A stretch of DNA of 64,000 nucleotides, taken from Pseudomonas mangrovi (GTDB taxonomy: Bacteria; Pseudomonadota; Gammaproteobacteria; Pseudomonadales; Pseudomonadaceae). This document shows positions 19,956 to 29,669 of this stretch, in pieces. The stretch lies in the NCBI RefSeq assembly GCF_003052585.1, contig NZ_QASN01000020.1, forward strand, positions 1 through 64,000, in the 5' to 3' direction. How positions within the stretch are numbered: the first letter of the stretch is position 1; every line of letters begins with the position of its first letter. The position numbers and the translations under genes are program-made. Below the pieces are notes generated by a model. The model saw only the letters and a program-made list of their open reading frames with translations. It was not told where the DNA came from and searched no databases.

Positions 19956-21052
19956 TGACCGACGCCGATCAGCTCAAGGCGCTGCGCGTTCGCATCGACA
20001 GCCTCGACGAGAAGATCCTCGAGCTGATCAGTGATCGTGCGCGCTGTGCCCAGGAGGTTGCCAGGGTCAAGATGGCCTCGCTGGCTGAGGGCGAGAAGCC
20101 GGTTTTCTATCGACCGGAACGTGAAGCCTGGGTGCTCAAGCACATCATGGAGCTGAACAAGGGGCCGCTGGACAACGAGGAAGTCGCGCGACTGTTCCGC
20201 GAGATCATGTCCTCGTGCCTGGCACTGGAGCAGCCGCTGCGGGTTGCCTATCTGGGGCCGGAAGGCACCTTCAGTCAGGCCGCGGCGCTCAAGCACTTCG
20301 GTCATGCGGTGATCAGCCAGCCGATGGCGGCAATCGACGAGGTATTTCGCGAGGTGGTGGCTGGCGCGGTGAACTTCGGCGTGGTGCCGGTGGAGAATTC
20401 TACCGAGGGCGCGGTCAATCACACCCTGGACAGCTTCCTCGAGCACGACATCGTGATTTGTGGCGAGGTCGAGCTGCGCATCCATCACCACCTGCTGGTA
20501 GGCGAGACCACCAAGACCGATCGCATCACCCGCATCTATTCCCATGCCCAGTCGCTGGCGCAGTGCCGCAAGTGGCTGGATGCGAACTTCCCCAACGTCG
20601 AGCGCGTGGCGGTCTCCAGCAACGCCGATGCGGCCAGGCGGGTCAAGAGCGAGTGGAACAGCGCGGCGATTGCCGGCGACATGGCGGCCCAGCTCTACGG
20701 CCTGACCAGGATTGCCGAGAAGATCGAGGATCGCCCGGACAACTCCACGCGCTTTCTCATCATCGGCAGCCAGGAAGTGCCACCGACCGGCGACGACAAG
20801 ACTTCCGTGATCGTCTCCATGCGCAACAAGCCCGGTGCCCTGCACGAGCTGCTGATGCCCTTCCATGCCAACGGCATCGACCTGACACGCATCGAGACCC
20901 GACCCTCGCGCAGCGGCAAGTGGACCTACGTCTTCTTCATCGACTTCGTCGGCCACCACAAGGATCCGCTGATCAAGGACGTGCTCGAGAAGATCAACAA
21001 CGAGGCCGTGGCGCTGAAGGTGCTGGGCTCTTATCCGAAGGCCGTACTCTAA
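19955..21052 (+). CDS. pheA: bifunctional chorismate mutase / prephenate dehydratase
   Basis: The 365-residue P-protein converts chorismate to prephenate and then phenylpyruvate for phenylalanine. An AroQ-type mutase covers about 1-90 (LKALRVRIDSLDEKIL), the dehydratase about 95-275 (YLGPEGTFSQAA, then VPVENSTEG and the catalytic STRF motif), and an ACT domain about 285-360 (NKPGALHELL, TRIETRPSR) gives phenylalanine feedback. It starts on the stop of serC. The gap to hisC contains a palindromic repeat element. Confidence 0.97.
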   Translation: MTDADQLKALRVRIDSLDEKILELISDRARCAQEVARVKMASLAEGEKPVFYRPEREAWVLKHIMELNKGPLDNEEVARLFREIMSSCLALEQPLRVAYLGPEGTFSQAAALKHFGHAVISQPMAAIDEVFREVVAGAVNFGVVPVENSTEGAVNHTLDSFLEHDIVICGEVELRIHHHLLVGETTKTDRITRIYSHAQSLAQCRKWLDANFPNVERVAVSSNADAARRVKSEWNSAAIAGDMAAQLYGLTRIAEKIEDRPDNSTRFLIIGSQEVPPTGDDKTSVIVSMRNKPGALHELLMPFHANGIDLTRIETRPSRSGKWTYVFFIDFVGHHKDPLIKDVLEKINNEAVALKVLGSYPKAVL

Positions 21053-21056
21053 GAAG

Positions 21057-21146
21057 CAGCTGGAAGTGGGAGGCTGGAAGCTGGAAGCGGGGCAGTGCGG
21101 ACTGCCGAGAGCTTCAAGCGCCAAACTTCAGGCTTTCAGCTTCAGC
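21057..21146. repeat. interspersed palindromic element between pheA and hisC
   Basis: The left half repeats GCTGGAAG (for example 21073-21088) and the right half repeats CTTCAAGC, ACTTCAGG and GCTTTCAGC. At the centre a perfect 6-bp stem GGCAGT/ACTGCC (21091-21106) has a 4-nt loop. The composition and A/G-to-C/T strand switch differ from the coding DNA around it. It resembles the GCTTGAAGC-type intergenic repeats of pseudomonads and sits inside an operon. Confidence 0.65.
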
Positions 21147-21156
21147 GGGGCTGAAC

Positions 21157-22266
21157 ATGAGTTGTGATTTCCTCGCCCTGGCCGTGCCGGGCGTACAGAA
21201 GCTGTCGCCCTACGTGCCGGGCAAACCGGTAGACGAGCTGGCCCGCGAGCTGGGGCTCGACCCGCAAGGCATCGTCAAGCTGGCGAGCAACGAGAATCCG
21301 CTGGGGCCTTCGCCAAAAGCCCTTGACGCCATTCGAGCCGAGCTCGGCGAGATCACCCGCTACCCCGATGGCAGCGGCTTTCGTCTGAAGGCGAAGCTGG
21401 CCGAGCGCTTTGGCCTGCAGAGCACGCAGATCACCCTGGGTAACGGCTCCAACGACATTCTCGACCTGGTCGCGCGGGCCTGGCTGGCGCCGGGGCGCAA
21501 CGCGGTGTTCAGCCAGTACGCCTTCGCCGTCTATCCGATCTCGACCCAGGCGGTGGGTGCCGAGGGGCGGGTGGTGCCGGCCAGGAACTACGCGCATGAC
21601 CTTGAGGCGATGCTTGCTGCGATTGATGAAAACACCCGCGTGGTATTCATCGCCAATCCGAACAATCCGACCGGTACCTGGTTCGGTCCGGCTGCGCTGG
21701 AGTCCTTCCTCGATCGCGTGCCGCAGGACGTGCTGGTGGTACTGGACGAGGCCTACATCGAGTTCACCGAGCCGGGTGAGCTGCCCAACGGTCTGGACTA
21801 TGTGGCGCGCTATCCGAACCTGCTGGTCTCGCGCACGCTGTGCAAGGCCTATGGCCTGGCCGGTCTGCGGGTCGGTTACGCAGTGTCCTCGCCACAGATC
21901 GCCGATGTGCTCAATCGCGTGCGCCAGCCATTCAACGTCAACAGCCTTGCGCTGGTGGCCGCCTGTGCGGCGCTGGACGACACCGATTATCTGGAGGCGG
22001 GCCGTCAGCTCAACCGCGCCGGCATGGCTCAGCTTGAAGCCGGCCTGGCGGCACTGGATCTGCACTGGATTCCTTCGCGCGGAAATTTCCTTGCGGTGGA
22101 TTTCGCTCGGGACGCGGCGCCGGTCAACCAGGGGCTACTGCAGCGCGGCGTGATCGTGCGACCGATCGCAGGTTACGGCATGCCGAATTTCCTGCGGGTT
22201 TCCATCGGCACCGAAGCGGAAAATGCACGTTTCCTCGAGGCGCTGGCGCAGGTGCTGCGTGGCTGA
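21157..22266 (+). CDS. hisC: histidinol-phosphate aminotransferase (aromatic-operon paralogue)
   Basis: A class I/II PLP aminotransferase of 369 residues. The lysine that binds PLP is Lys230 in SRTLCKAYGLAGLR. The NPNNPTGT motif is near 168-175 and VLDEAYIEF near 195-203. Because it lies between pheA and tyrA/aroA, it is the paralogue thought to serve both histidinol phosphate and aromatic keto acids in pseudomonads. The ATG at 21157 follows AGCGGGG. It ends just before the tyrA/aroA start. Confidence 0.93.
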   Translation: MSCDFLALAVPGVQKLSPYVPGKPVDELARELGLDPQGIVKLASNENPLGPSPKALDAIRAELGEITRYPDGSGFRLKAKLAERFGLQSTQITLGNGSNDILDLVARAWLAPGRNAVFSQYAFAVYPISTQAVGAEGRVVPARNYAHDLEAMLAAIDENTRVVFIANPNNPTGTWFGPAALESFLDRVPQDVLVVLDEAYIEFTEPGELPNGLDYVARYPNLLVSRTLCKAYGLAGLRVGYAVSSPQIADVLNRVRQPFNVNSLALVAACAALDDTDYLEAGRQLNRAGMAQLEAGLAALDLHWIPSRGNFLAVDFARDAAPVNQGLLQRGVIVRPIAGYGMPNFLRVSIGTEAENARFLEALAQVLRG

Positions 22267-22270
22267 CGTC

Positions 22271-24502
22271 ATGAGCCTGCAATCGGGCTCGCCTATTCTC
22301 GGGCGCCTGGTGGTGATCGGTCTGGGTCTGATTGGCGGCTCCTTCGCCAAGGGGATGCGCGAGCGTGGCCTGTTCTTCGAGGTGGTCGGGGTCGATCTGG
22401 ACGCCGAATCGCGCCGCATCGCGGTGGACAAGGGCGTGGTCGATCGCTGCGAGACCGATCTGGCGACAGCCTGTCAGGGCGCCGATGTGATCCAGATGGC
22501 AGTGCCTATCCTGGCCATGGAGCGTCTGCTCGGCCAGCTCGGTCGCCTCGATCTGGGTGATGCGATCCTTACCGATGTGGGGAGCGCCAAGGGCAGCGTG
22601 GTGCGCGCGGCGCGGCGCATCTTCGCCGACACGACGCTGCGCTTCGTGCCCGGCCACCCGATTGCCGGGTCCGAGAAGAGCGGGGTGGAGGCGGCCAATG
22701 CGACGCTGTTCCGTCGGCACAAGGTGATCCTCACGCCGCTGGAGGAGGTCGATCAGGCAGCACTTACACGCGTCGACATGCTCTGGCGCGAGCTGGGTGC
22801 CGATGTTGAACACATGCAGGTCGAGCACCATGACGATGTGCTGGCTGCCACCAGCCATCTGCCGCACCTGCTGGCATTCGGCCTGGTCGACTCGCTGGCC
22901 AAGCGCAGCGAGAACCTGGAAATTTTTCGTTATGCCGCCGGCGGCTTTCGCGATTTCACGCGGATCGCCGGCAGCGACCCGGTGATGTGGCACGACATCT
23001 TTCTCGCCAACCGCGAGTCGGTGCTGCGCACACTGGATGCATTTCGCGACGACCTCGACGCCCTGCGCGCCGCGATCGACGCGGGGGACGGGCATCACCT
23101 GCTGGGCGTGTTCACCCGCGCCCGGGTTGCCCGGGAACATTTCAGCAAAATTCTGGCCCGTCGGGCCTATGTGGACGCCATGCATTCCAAAGACCTGATT
23201 TTCCTCGCCCAGCCGGGCGGCAGCCTCTCCGGACGCGTGCGCGTGCCGGGCGACAAGTCCATCTCGCATCGCTCGATCATGCTCGGCTCACTGGCCGAAG
23301 GCACCACCGAGGTCGAGGGCTTTCTCGAGGGTGAGGACGCTCTGGCGACCATCCAGGCATTCCGTGACATGGGCGTGGTCATCGAGGGTCCGCATCACGG
23401 CAGGGTCACCGTACATGGCGTCGGGCTGAAGGGGCTGAAACCGGCGCCGGGGCCGATCTATCTGGGCAACTCCGGTACGTCGATGCGCCTGCTCGCCGGT
23501 CTGCTTGCCGCGCAGCCGTTCGACAGCGTGCTGACCGGTGACCCGTCGCTGTCCAAGCGGCCGATGAATCGAGTCGCCAAGCCGCTGCGCGAGATGGGTG
23601 CGGTGATCGAGACTGCCGCCGAAGGCCGTCCGCCGTTGACCATTCGGGGTGGCCAGCGCCTGACCGGAATGCATTACGAAATGCCGATGGCGAGCGCCCA
23701 GGTCAAATCCTGCCTGCTGCTTGCCGGCCTGTATGCCGCAGGTGAAACCTCGGTCAGCGAGCCGGCGCCGACCCGCGACCATACCGAGCGCATGCTGCGT
23801 GGCTTCGGCTATCCGGTCGAGGTCAAGGGCAACACTGCCCGCGTCGAGACCGGTCACAAGCTCGGCGCTACCCGTATCGAGGTGCCGGCGGACATTTCTT
23901 CGGCCGCGTTCTTCCTGGTCGCAGCCAGTATTGCCGAGGGCTCTGAACTGCTGCTCGAGCACGTCGGTATCAACCCGACTCGCACCGGCGTGATCGACAT
24001 CCTTCGGCTGATGGGCGGCGATATCACCCTGGAGAACGAGCGCGAGGTCGGCGGCGAGCCGGTTGCCGATCTGCGCGTGCGCAGCGCGAAACTCAAGGGC
24101 ATCGACATTCCCGAGGATCTGGTGCCGCTGGCCATCGACGAGTTCCCGGTGCTTTTCATTGCCGCGGCCTGTGCCGAGGGTCGTACCGTGCTGCGTGGCG
24201 CCGAGGAGCTGCGGGTCAAGGAATCCGACCGTATCCAGGTGATGGCCGACGGTCTGCAGGCGCTGGGTGTGAAGGCCGAACCGACGCCGGACGGCATCAT
24301 CATTGAGGGCGGCCCGATCGCTGGCGGTGAGGTCTGGGCGCATGGCGACCACCGCATCGCCATGAGTTTCAGCGTCGCTTCGCTGCGCGCCAGCGGGGCC
24401 ATTCGCATCCACGACTGTGCCAACGTCGCCACCTCCTTCCCGAATTTCCTTGGTCTTGCGGCCACCGCCGGCATCCGTGTCGCGGAAGAGGGGCAGGCAT
24501 GA
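22271..24502 (+). CDS. tyrA-aroA: bifunctional prephenate dehydrogenase / EPSP synthase fusion
   Basis: One 743-residue protein carries two shikimate-pathway enzymes. The N-terminal TyrA part (about 1-290) opens with [12 protein letters not shown], the NAD(P) loop, and has [10 protein letters not shown]. From about residue 312 the AroA part begins with [12 protein letters not shown] and holds the EPSP synthase motifs [21 protein letters not shown] and the late RVKESDRI. There is no stop or frameshift between them. The ATG at 22271 was chosen; the in-frame GTG at 22259 overlaps hisC and is an alternative. Its TGA overlaps cmk by four bases. Confidence 0.95.
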   Translation: MSLQSGSPILGRLVVIGLGLIGGSFAKGMRERGLFFEVVGVDLDAESRRIAVDKGVVDRCETDLATACQGADVIQMAVPILAMERLLGQLGRLDLGDAILTDVGSAKGSVVRAARRIFADTTLRFVPGHPIAGSEKSGVEAANATLFRRHKVILTPLEEVDQAALTRVDMLWRELGADVEHMQVEHHDDVLAATSHLPHLLAFGLVDSLAKRSENLEIFRYAAGGFRDFTRIAGSDPVMWHDIFLANRESVLRTLDAFRDDLDALRAAIDAGDGHHLLGVFTRARVAREHFSKILARRAYVDAMHSKDLIFLAQPGGSLSGRVRVPGDKSISHRSIMLGSLAEGTTEVEGFLEGEDALATIQAFRDMGVVIEGPHHGRVTVHGVGLKGLKPAPGPIYLGNSGTSMRLLAGLLAAQPFDSVLTGDPSLSKRPMNRVAKPLREMGAVIETAAEGRPPLTIRGGQRLTGMHYEMPMASAQVKSCLLLAGLYAAGETSVSEPAPTRDHTERMLRGFGYPVEVKGNTARVETGHKLGATRIEVPADISSAAFFLVAASIAEGSELLLEHVGINPTRTGVIDILRLMGGDITLENEREVGGEPVADLRVRSAKLKGIDIPEDLVPLAIDEFPVLFIAAACAEGRTVLRGAEELRVKESDRIQVMADGLQALGVKAEPTPDGIIIEGGPIAGGEVWAHGDHRIAMSFSVASLRASGAIRIHDCANVATSFPNFLGLAATAGIRVAEEGQA

Positions 24503-25185
24503 CGCCGGTGCCGGTGATCACCATCGACGGACCCAGCGGTTCGGGCAAGGGTACTGTCGCGGCGCTGGTCGCCCGCCAGTTGGGCTGGGGGCTGCTGGAC
24601 TCCGGTGCGCTCTACCGCCTGCTGGCTTTTTCCGCCCGCAACCACGGCGTCGACCTGACCAACGAGGAAGGTCTGAAGCTGCTGGCGGCTCACCTGGACG
24701 TTCAGTTCATCGCAGGTCCCGATGGTCAGGGCCAGCGCATCGTGCTGGAGGGGGAAGACGTCACCGACAGCATCCGCAACGAACAGATCGGGGCCGGTGC
24801 TTCGCAGGCGGCGTCATTGCCGGCGGTGCGCGAGTCGTTGCTGCAGCGTCAGCGCGCCTTTCAGGAGGCGCCCGGTCTGGTGGCCGATGGCAGGGATATG
24901 GGCACGGTGGTGTTTCCAGATGCGCCGCTGAAGGTGTTTCTTACCGCCAGCGCCGAGGAGCGTGCGCGCCGGCGTTACAACCAGTTGAAGGCGAAGGGTG
25001 ACGATGTTAGTCTTGCGAGTCTTCTCGACGAGATCCGTGTGCGTGACGAGCGCGACACCCAGCGCAGCGTCGCACCGCTGAAGCCGGCAGCCGATGCCAT
25101 TCAGCTGGATTCCACGGATCTTTCCATCGAGCAGGTGGTTGAACGAATCCTCGGTGAAGTCGCGCTTCGCGATCTCGCCGGATAA
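24499..25185 (+). CDS. cmk: cytidylate kinase
   Basis: Cmk phosphorylates CMP and dCMP. The 228-residue protein has the P-loop GPSGSGKGT at 11-19, the substrate segment [12 protein letters not shown] near 33-44, and [10 protein letters not shown] near 132-141, with the basic lid [10 protein letters not shown] following. The ATGA overlap with tyrA/aroA suggests coupling. It is the usual partner upstream of rpsA. Confidence 0.97.
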   Translation: MTPVPVITIDGPSGSGKGTVAALVARQLGWGLLDSGALYRLLAFSARNHGVDLTNEEGLKLLAAHLDVQFIAGPDGQGQRIVLEGEDVTDSIRNEQIGAGASQAASLPAVRESLLQRQRAFQEAPGLVADGRDMGTVVFPDAPLKVFLTASAEERARRRYNQLKAKGDDVSLASLLDEIRVRDERDTQRSVAPLKPAADAIQLDSTDLSIEQVVERILGEVALRDLAG

Positions 25186-25329
25186 AAGGGATGGTCCGGT
25201 TCCGGACGCCCGCCAGGAGGCATGCAGGAGACCAGTCCACGTCCTGCCTGCCTTCTTTTATATGAACGTACCCACATTGTCTGGAGTGTGGTTTGGGCAG
25301 ATCCCCTGCCCGTATCTACAGGAATCAAC

Positions 25330-27012
25330 ATGAGCGAAAGCTTTGCAGAACTTTTTGAAGAAAGCCTGAAGACCCTCGACATGCAGCCGGGCTCCATCAT
25401 CACCGGCGTAGTGGTCGACATCGACGGTGACTGGGTCACCGTGCATGCCGGCCTGAAGTCCGAGGGCGTCATCCCGCTCGAGCAGTTCTACAACGACGCT
25501 GGCGAGCTGACCATCAAGGTCGGTGACGAAGTCCACGTCGCGCTGGACGCGGTTGAAGATGGCTTTGGTGAAACCAAGCTGTCCCGCGAGAAAGCCAAGC
25601 GCGCCGAGTGCTGGATTGTTCTGGAAGCAGCTTTCGCCGCCGAGGAAGTGGTCAAGGGCGTTATCAACGGTAAGGTTAAGGGCGGCTTCACTGTCGACGT
25701 TAACGGCATCCGTGCGTTCCTGCCTGGTTCCCTGGTCGATGTCCGTCCGGTGCGTGATACCACTCACCTGGAAGGCAAGGAACTCGAGTTCAAGGTCATC
25801 AAGCTGGACCAGAAGCGCAACAACGTTGTCGTTTCCCGCCGCAGCGTGCTGGAAGCCGAGAACAGCGCCGAGCGCGAAGCTCTGCTGGAATCCCTGCAGG
25901 AAGGCCAGCAGGTCAAGGGTATCGTCAAGAACCTCACCGACTACGGCGCGTTCGTGGATCTGGGTGGCGTCGACGGCCTGCTGCACATCACCGACATGGC
26001 CTGGAAGCGCATCAAGCACCCGTCCGAGATCGTCAACGTGGGTGACGAGATCGACGTCAAGATCCTCAAGTACGACCGTGAGCGCAACCGCGTTTCCCTG
26101 GGTCTGAAGCAACTGGGCGAAGATCCGTGGGTTGCCATCAAGGCGCGCTACCCGGAGAACACTCGCGTTGTCGCCAAGGTCACCAACCTCACCGACTACG
26201 GCTGCTTCGCCGAGCTGGAAGAGGGCGTGGAAGGCCTGGTACACGTCTCGGAAATGGACTGGACCAACAAGAACATCCACCCGTCGAAAGTCGTTCAGGT
26301 TGGCGACGAAGTGGAAGTCATGGTTCTGGACATCGACGAAGAGCGTCGTCGTATTTCCCTGGGTATCAAGCAGTGCAAGACCAACCCGTGGGAAGACTTC
26401 TCCGGTCAGTTCAACAAGGGTGACAAGATCTCCGGCACCATCAAGTCGATCACCGATTTCGGTATCTTCATCGGCCTGGACGGCGGCATCGATGGTCTGG
26501 TTCACCTGTCCGACATCTCCTGGAACGAAACCGGCGAAGACGCCGTGCGCCGTTTCAAGAAGGGCGACGAGCTGGAAACCGTCATCCTGTCGGTCGACCC
26601 GGAGCGCGAGCGCATCTCCCTGGGCATCAAGCAGCTGGAAGATGATCCGTTCAGCAACTACGTGTCGGTCAACGACAAGGGCACCATCGTTCGTGGCACC
26701 GTGAAAGAAGTTGACGCCAAGGGCGCCATCATCGATCTGGGCAACGATATCGAAGCGACCTTGAAGGCGTCCGAAATCAGCCGTGACCGCGTTGAAGATG
26801 CGCGCAACGTGCTGAAGGAAGGCGACGAAGTCGAAGCCAAGATCATCAGCATCGACCGCAAGTCCCGCGTCATCAACCTGTCCGTGAAGTCGAAAGACGT
26901 CGAGGACGAGAAGGACGCGATGAAGGAACTGCGTACCAAGCAGGAAACCGAGTCTGCCGGTCCGACCACCATTGGTGATCTGATCCGCGCGCAGATGGAG
27001 AATCAGGGCTAA
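25330..27012 (+). CDS. rpsA: 30S ribosomal protein S1
   Basis: S1 binds mRNA leaders on the small subunit. The 560-residue protein contains six S1 repeats; the RNA-binding repeats show the recurring pattern [18 protein letters not shown] and TDFGIFIGL at regular spacing, each followed by HVSEM or HLSDI. The ATG at 25330 gives the conserved [13 protein letters not shown] start. The 144-bp leader after cmk is long enough for the S1 autoregulatory structure known in enterobacteria, which I infer but did not fold. A strong terminator follows. Confidence 0.98.
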   Translation: MSESFAELFEESLKTLDMQPGSIITGVVVDIDGDWVTVHAGLKSEGVIPLEQFYNDAGELTIKVGDEVHVALDAVEDGFGETKLSREKAKRAECWIVLEAAFAAEEVVKGVINGKVKGGFTVDVNGIRAFLPGSLVDVRPVRDTTHLEGKELEFKVIKLDQKRNNVVVSRRSVLEAENSAEREALLESLQEGQQVKGIVKNLTDYGAFVDLGGVDGLLHITDMAWKRIKHPSEIVNVGDEIDVKILKYDRERNRVSLGLKQLGEDPWVAIKARYPENTRVVAKVTNLTDYGCFAELEEGVEGLVHVSEMDWTNKNIHPSKVVQVGDEVEVMVLDIDEERRRISLGIKQCKTNPWEDFSGQFNKGDKISGTIKSITDFGIFIGLDGGIDGLVHLSDISWNETGEDAVRRFKKGDELETVILSVDPERERISLGIKQLEDDPFSNYVSVNDKGTIVRGTVKEVDAKGAIIDLGNDIEATLKASEISRDRVEDARNVLKEGDEVEAKIISIDRKSRVINLSVKSKDVEDEKDAMKELRTKQETESAGPTTIGDLIRAQMENQG

Positions 27013-27032
27013 GTCCTGATTCACCTGCACGA

Positions 27033-27063
27033 AAAAGGGCGACTTCGGTCGCCCTTTTTTATT
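27033..27063 (+). terminator. intrinsic terminator after rpsA
   Basis: GGGCGAC-TTCG-GTCGCCC is a 7-bp stem with a UUCG tetraloop (27037-27054), followed by a run of six or more T. An A run before the stem makes it partly bidirectional. Confidence 0.93.
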
Positions 27064-27298
27064 GCCCCTTTTTTCATCTGACCCTGATCGCTCCGGTAGA
27101 CCGTTGGGGGTTATCGGCGGTTTGTGCTTTTGGCGTGGCGAGGGGATTTTCGGGCGATGGGATGAGACCTGCTCGCGACCTTCGCAGCTGACTTTGGTTC
27201 TTCTTCGGTTTGTCAAGAGCGTGGGCTATTCAAACGCTGCCGGGCATGCTAAAACCACCCTCTAGCTGATCTAGCCGCTTGAAAAAGAAGGGAAAACC

Positions 27299-27577
27299 AT
27301 GACCAAGTCGGAGTTGATCGAACGCATCGTCACGCATCAGGGGCTGCTCTCATCCAAGGATGTGGAGCTCGCCATCAAGACGATGATCGAGCAGATGTCG
27401 CAGGCTCTGGCGACGGGGGAGCGCATCGAGATTCGCGGTTTCGGCAGTTTCTCGCTGCACTATCGGGCGCCACGGGTAGGGCGCAATCCGAAGACCGGAC
27501 AATCGGTCCGTCTGGATGGCAAGTTTGTGCCGCACTTCAAGCCAGGCAAGGAACTGCGCGACCGCGTCAACGACTAA
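27299..27577 (+). CDS. ihfB: integration host factor subunit beta
   Basis: IhfB pairs with IhfA to bend DNA, which assists among others sigma-54 promoters. The 92-residue protein shows the HU/IHF fold: [10 protein letters not shown] at the start, the signature [21 protein letters not shown] near 47-67 with the beta-arm proline, and [12 protein letters not shown] at the end. It follows the rpsA terminator by 235 bp, a gap with no further gene that I can see, so it probably has its own promoter there. lapA follows after 45 bp. Confidence 0.97.
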   Translation: MTKSELIERIVTHQGLLSSKDVELAIKTMIEQMSQALATGERIEIRGFGSFSLHYRAPRVGRNPKTGQSVRLDGKFVPHFKPGKELRDRVND

Positions 27578-27622
27578 GCTGGGTTGTGCCTTTCTTCATT
27601 ACTTTATCGTTCCGAGGTAGCT

Positions 27623-27937
27623 ATGCTCTGGTTCAAACGCGTACTGGGCTTCGCCGTGGCGCTCGCTCTGGCCCTGGCAACCCTGGTTTTCGTGTTGGAA
27701 AACCAGATGCCATCGACCCTCGCATTTCTCGGCTTTCAGTCTGCCGAGCTACCGGTGGCTGTGTTTCTGGTGATGTTCTTCGTGGCGGGCGGGCTGCTTG
27801 GGCTGCTGCTGGGCCTGCTGGTCTACTCGCGACTCAAGCTGCGACTTAGGAATCTGGAGGCGCGCCTGCGGCGTCTGGATGATGAACGCAAGCAACTGCA
27901 TCTGCAGTTGAGCGAGCGCGACGTCAGCGCCGCCTGA
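27623..27937 (+). CDS. lapA: LapA-domain (DUF1049) inner membrane protein
   Basis: The product is 104 residues with two transmembrane helices (about 5-25 and 44-66) and a C-terminal amphipathic helix rich in Arg, Leu and Glu (from about 70) that looks like a coiled coil. This is the LapA layout; in enterobacteria LapA works with LapB to control LpxC turnover and LPS amount. No lapB follows here: the next gene converges on it. Confidence 0.85.
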   Translation: MLWFKRVLGFAVALALALATLVFVLENQMPSTLAFLGFQSAELPVAVFLVMFFVAGGLLGLLLGLLVYSRLKLRLRNLEARLRRLDDERKQLHLQLSERDVSAA

Positions 27938-27952
27938 TCGGGGCGGCACGGG

Positions 27953-28672
27953 TCAGCTGGAGAGTGTCCGCTTCGCCAGGCCGGGGAAGTCGGTAATCAG
28001 GCTGTCCACGCCGAAGTCGGCCAGGCGGCGCATCAGTGCCACTTCGTTGACCGTCCACACCGATACGTGCAATCCCTGTTTCTGTGCCTTCTGCAGCCTC
28101 TCCGGCGTACACAGCGTCCAGTTCAGCACCAGCATCTCGCAACCGTAGTGGCGTGCCACCTTGAGTGGATCGAGCCAGGCGTACTCGGCAACCAGCCCGC
28201 GTGACAGTGCCGGGGCGTGCCGTTCCAGTGCGCGCAGGACTTCGCGGGAGCTGCTGGTGACGATGACCTTGTCGAGCAGGCCGTGACGGGCAACCAGCTT
28301 CTCGATGGCCTGTACGGTGCGTGCCGCGCGCACCTTCGAGGCGCTCTTGACCTCAAGCTGCCAGTGCTCGAAGGGGCACTGTTCGAACAACTCCTCGAGT
28401 CGCGGGATAGGGCAGGGCTGTGGCCAGCCCGGTCCGCCGTGGCGGGCGTCGAATGTCACGAGTTCCGCCGCATCGTGCTGGGAAACCTTGCCACGGCGGC
28501 TGGTGGTGCGCTTGAGCGTGGTGTCATGGATCACCATCAGCTCGTGGTCGCGAGAAAGATGCAGGTCCAGTTCGCAGCGGTTGACGCCCTGGGCCAGGCA
28601 GTGCTGGAAGCTGGCGAGGGTGTTTTCCGGTGCCTCTCCCTTCGCCCCGCGATGGCCGTAGAGCAGCGTCAT
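27953..28672 (-). CDS. glycerophosphodiester phosphodiesterase
   Basis: A 239-residue GDPD-family TIM barrel without signal peptide, so a cytoplasmic UgpQ-like enzyme releasing glycerol-3-phosphate. The catalytic YGHRGAKGEAPENT near residues 5-18 has the HR pair and the first metal Glu. CELDLHLSRD adds the second metal site and VIHDTTLKRTT the HD motif. Its ATG overlaps the stop of the 28669-28980 gene. Confidence 0.92.
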   Translation of the reverse strand: MTLLYGHRGAKGEAPENTLASFQHCLAQGVNRCELDLHLSRDHELMVIHDTTLKRTTSRRGKVSQHDAAELVTFDARHGGPGWPQPCPIPRLEELFEQCPFEHWQLEVKSASKVRAARTVQAIEKLVARHGLLDKVIVTSSSREVLRALERHAPALSRGLVAEYAWLDPLKVARHYGCEMLVLNWTLCTPERLQKAQKQGLHVSVWTVNEVALMRRLADFGVDSLITDFPGLAKRTLSS

Positions 28673-28980
28673 TCCTGCTCCTCCACGATGATGGTTTCCG
28701 CCGCACGGGGCCGATGGTGGACGACGCTGTTGATCACCACGCCGCTCTCGAAGTAGACGCTGAAGTCGCGATAGTCCCAGCGGGTGATGGGCGGCTGGCC
28801 AACCGCAGGGTGCTCCTGGTCGGGCAGTCCGAAGCGCTCCAGAACCACCCCCTGACGCTGGCCGCGGGTGGGCAGGCTGTGCTCATCGATCGAGCTCTGC
28901 TGGCCGATGGGGATTTGCAGCACATCGGCATGCAGCGACAGCGGAAAGATGAGGCTTGCGAGCAGTAGCAGACGGGACAT
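28669..28980 (-). CDS. small exported protein of unknown function
   Basis: The 103-residue product begins with a clear signal peptide (MSRLLLLASLIFPLSLHA, cleavage near 18) and is otherwise soluble, so it should be periplasmic. The mature part contains LERFGLPDQEHPAVGQPPI and RWDYRDFSVYFESG, a pattern that recalls the BamE/SmpA-like fold, though I cannot confirm it. It overlaps the phosphodiesterase gene by four bases and lies 14 bp after the PilZ gene, so the three are probably cotranscribed. Confidence 0.78.
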   Translation of the reverse strand: MSRLLLLASLIFPLSLHADVLQIPIGQQSSIDEHSLPTRGQRQGVVLERFGLPDQEHPAVGQPPITRWDYRDFSVYFESGVVINSVVHHRPRAAETIIVEEQE

Positions 28981-28994
28981 GGGGGCTTCCTTGT

Positions 28995-29576
28995 TCAGCT
29001 TGAGGCAGGAGTTTCACGCGAAAGGCGCCGCTCCAGGGCCTGACGTTGCAGGATATGGCGTGCGAGCAGCTGCCGCTGGGCATCGGTCAGTGCCTCGAAT
29101 TCCGTGCCAATGTCGTACTGACCGTCCTCCAGTGCAGTGCAATGCACCACCCGGGCTCTGAGCAGCAGACCCAAGGCCTGTGGCATCAGCATCATCTTCA
29201 GCGCGAGATGGCTGCCGTTCTCTACGGGGGTCGGATTGACGAAGCTGACGCCGCCCTCGGACAGCGACACCTTGCGCGGTGCGCTGATGTCGCGCATGAG
29301 TGTCTGTGCCAGCGCCTGGCCGAGCAGGTCGATGCGCTTGTTCATGACCTTCAGGTAGTTCGCCAGGGTACGATCGCGCTCGCTGATATGGCGCAGCAGA
29401 TGCTGGGACTCGAAGTCCGTCACATGCAGCTCGCTGAGCAGATTGAACAGCGGCGAGCTGTCATGCAGCGCCTCGGTGGCAAGCGCCTGTGCGCCGGAAA
29501 GACGGCTAAACTCAAGTGCCATCGTGTCGTCGATACGATAGTATTCGCGGCGTTCGTTATCTTCTCGCATCGTCAT
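28995..29576 (-). CDS. PilZ domain-containing protein
   Basis: A 193-residue cytosolic protein. An N-terminal RREYYRID segment supplies an RxxxR-like motif, and a PilZ-like barrel occupies about 95-190 with APRKVSLSEGGVSF in the place of the D/NxSxxG motif. The first position of that motif is Ser here, so cyclic di-GMP binding may be weakened. The start is the ATG at 29576, although the frame is open much further upstream antisense to lolC. It is divergent from lolC, the same arrangement as in P. aeruginosa. Confidence 0.8.
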   Translation of the reverse strand: MTMREDNERREYYRIDDTMALEFSRLSGAQALATEALHDSSPLFNLLSELHVTDFESQHLLRHISERDRTLANYLKVMNKRIDLLGQALAQTLMRDISAPRKVSLSEGGVSFVNPTPVENGSHLALKMMLMPQALGLLLRARVVHCTALEDGQYDIGTEFEALTDAQRQLLARHILQRQALERRLSRETPASS

Positions 29577-29669
29577 GGTGAACCCATGGCAGCAGTGGTG
29601 CCGTGAGTGTAAAGGCGCAAGCCGAGCCTCGCCACAAGGACGTCCTCTTTCTCTGCGATCCGGTCCTCC

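Noticed and set aside
25258..27216. A 652-residue frame antisense to rpsA
   Set aside because: It has repetitive Asp/His/Gln-rich shadow text and no family features; rpsA is certain.
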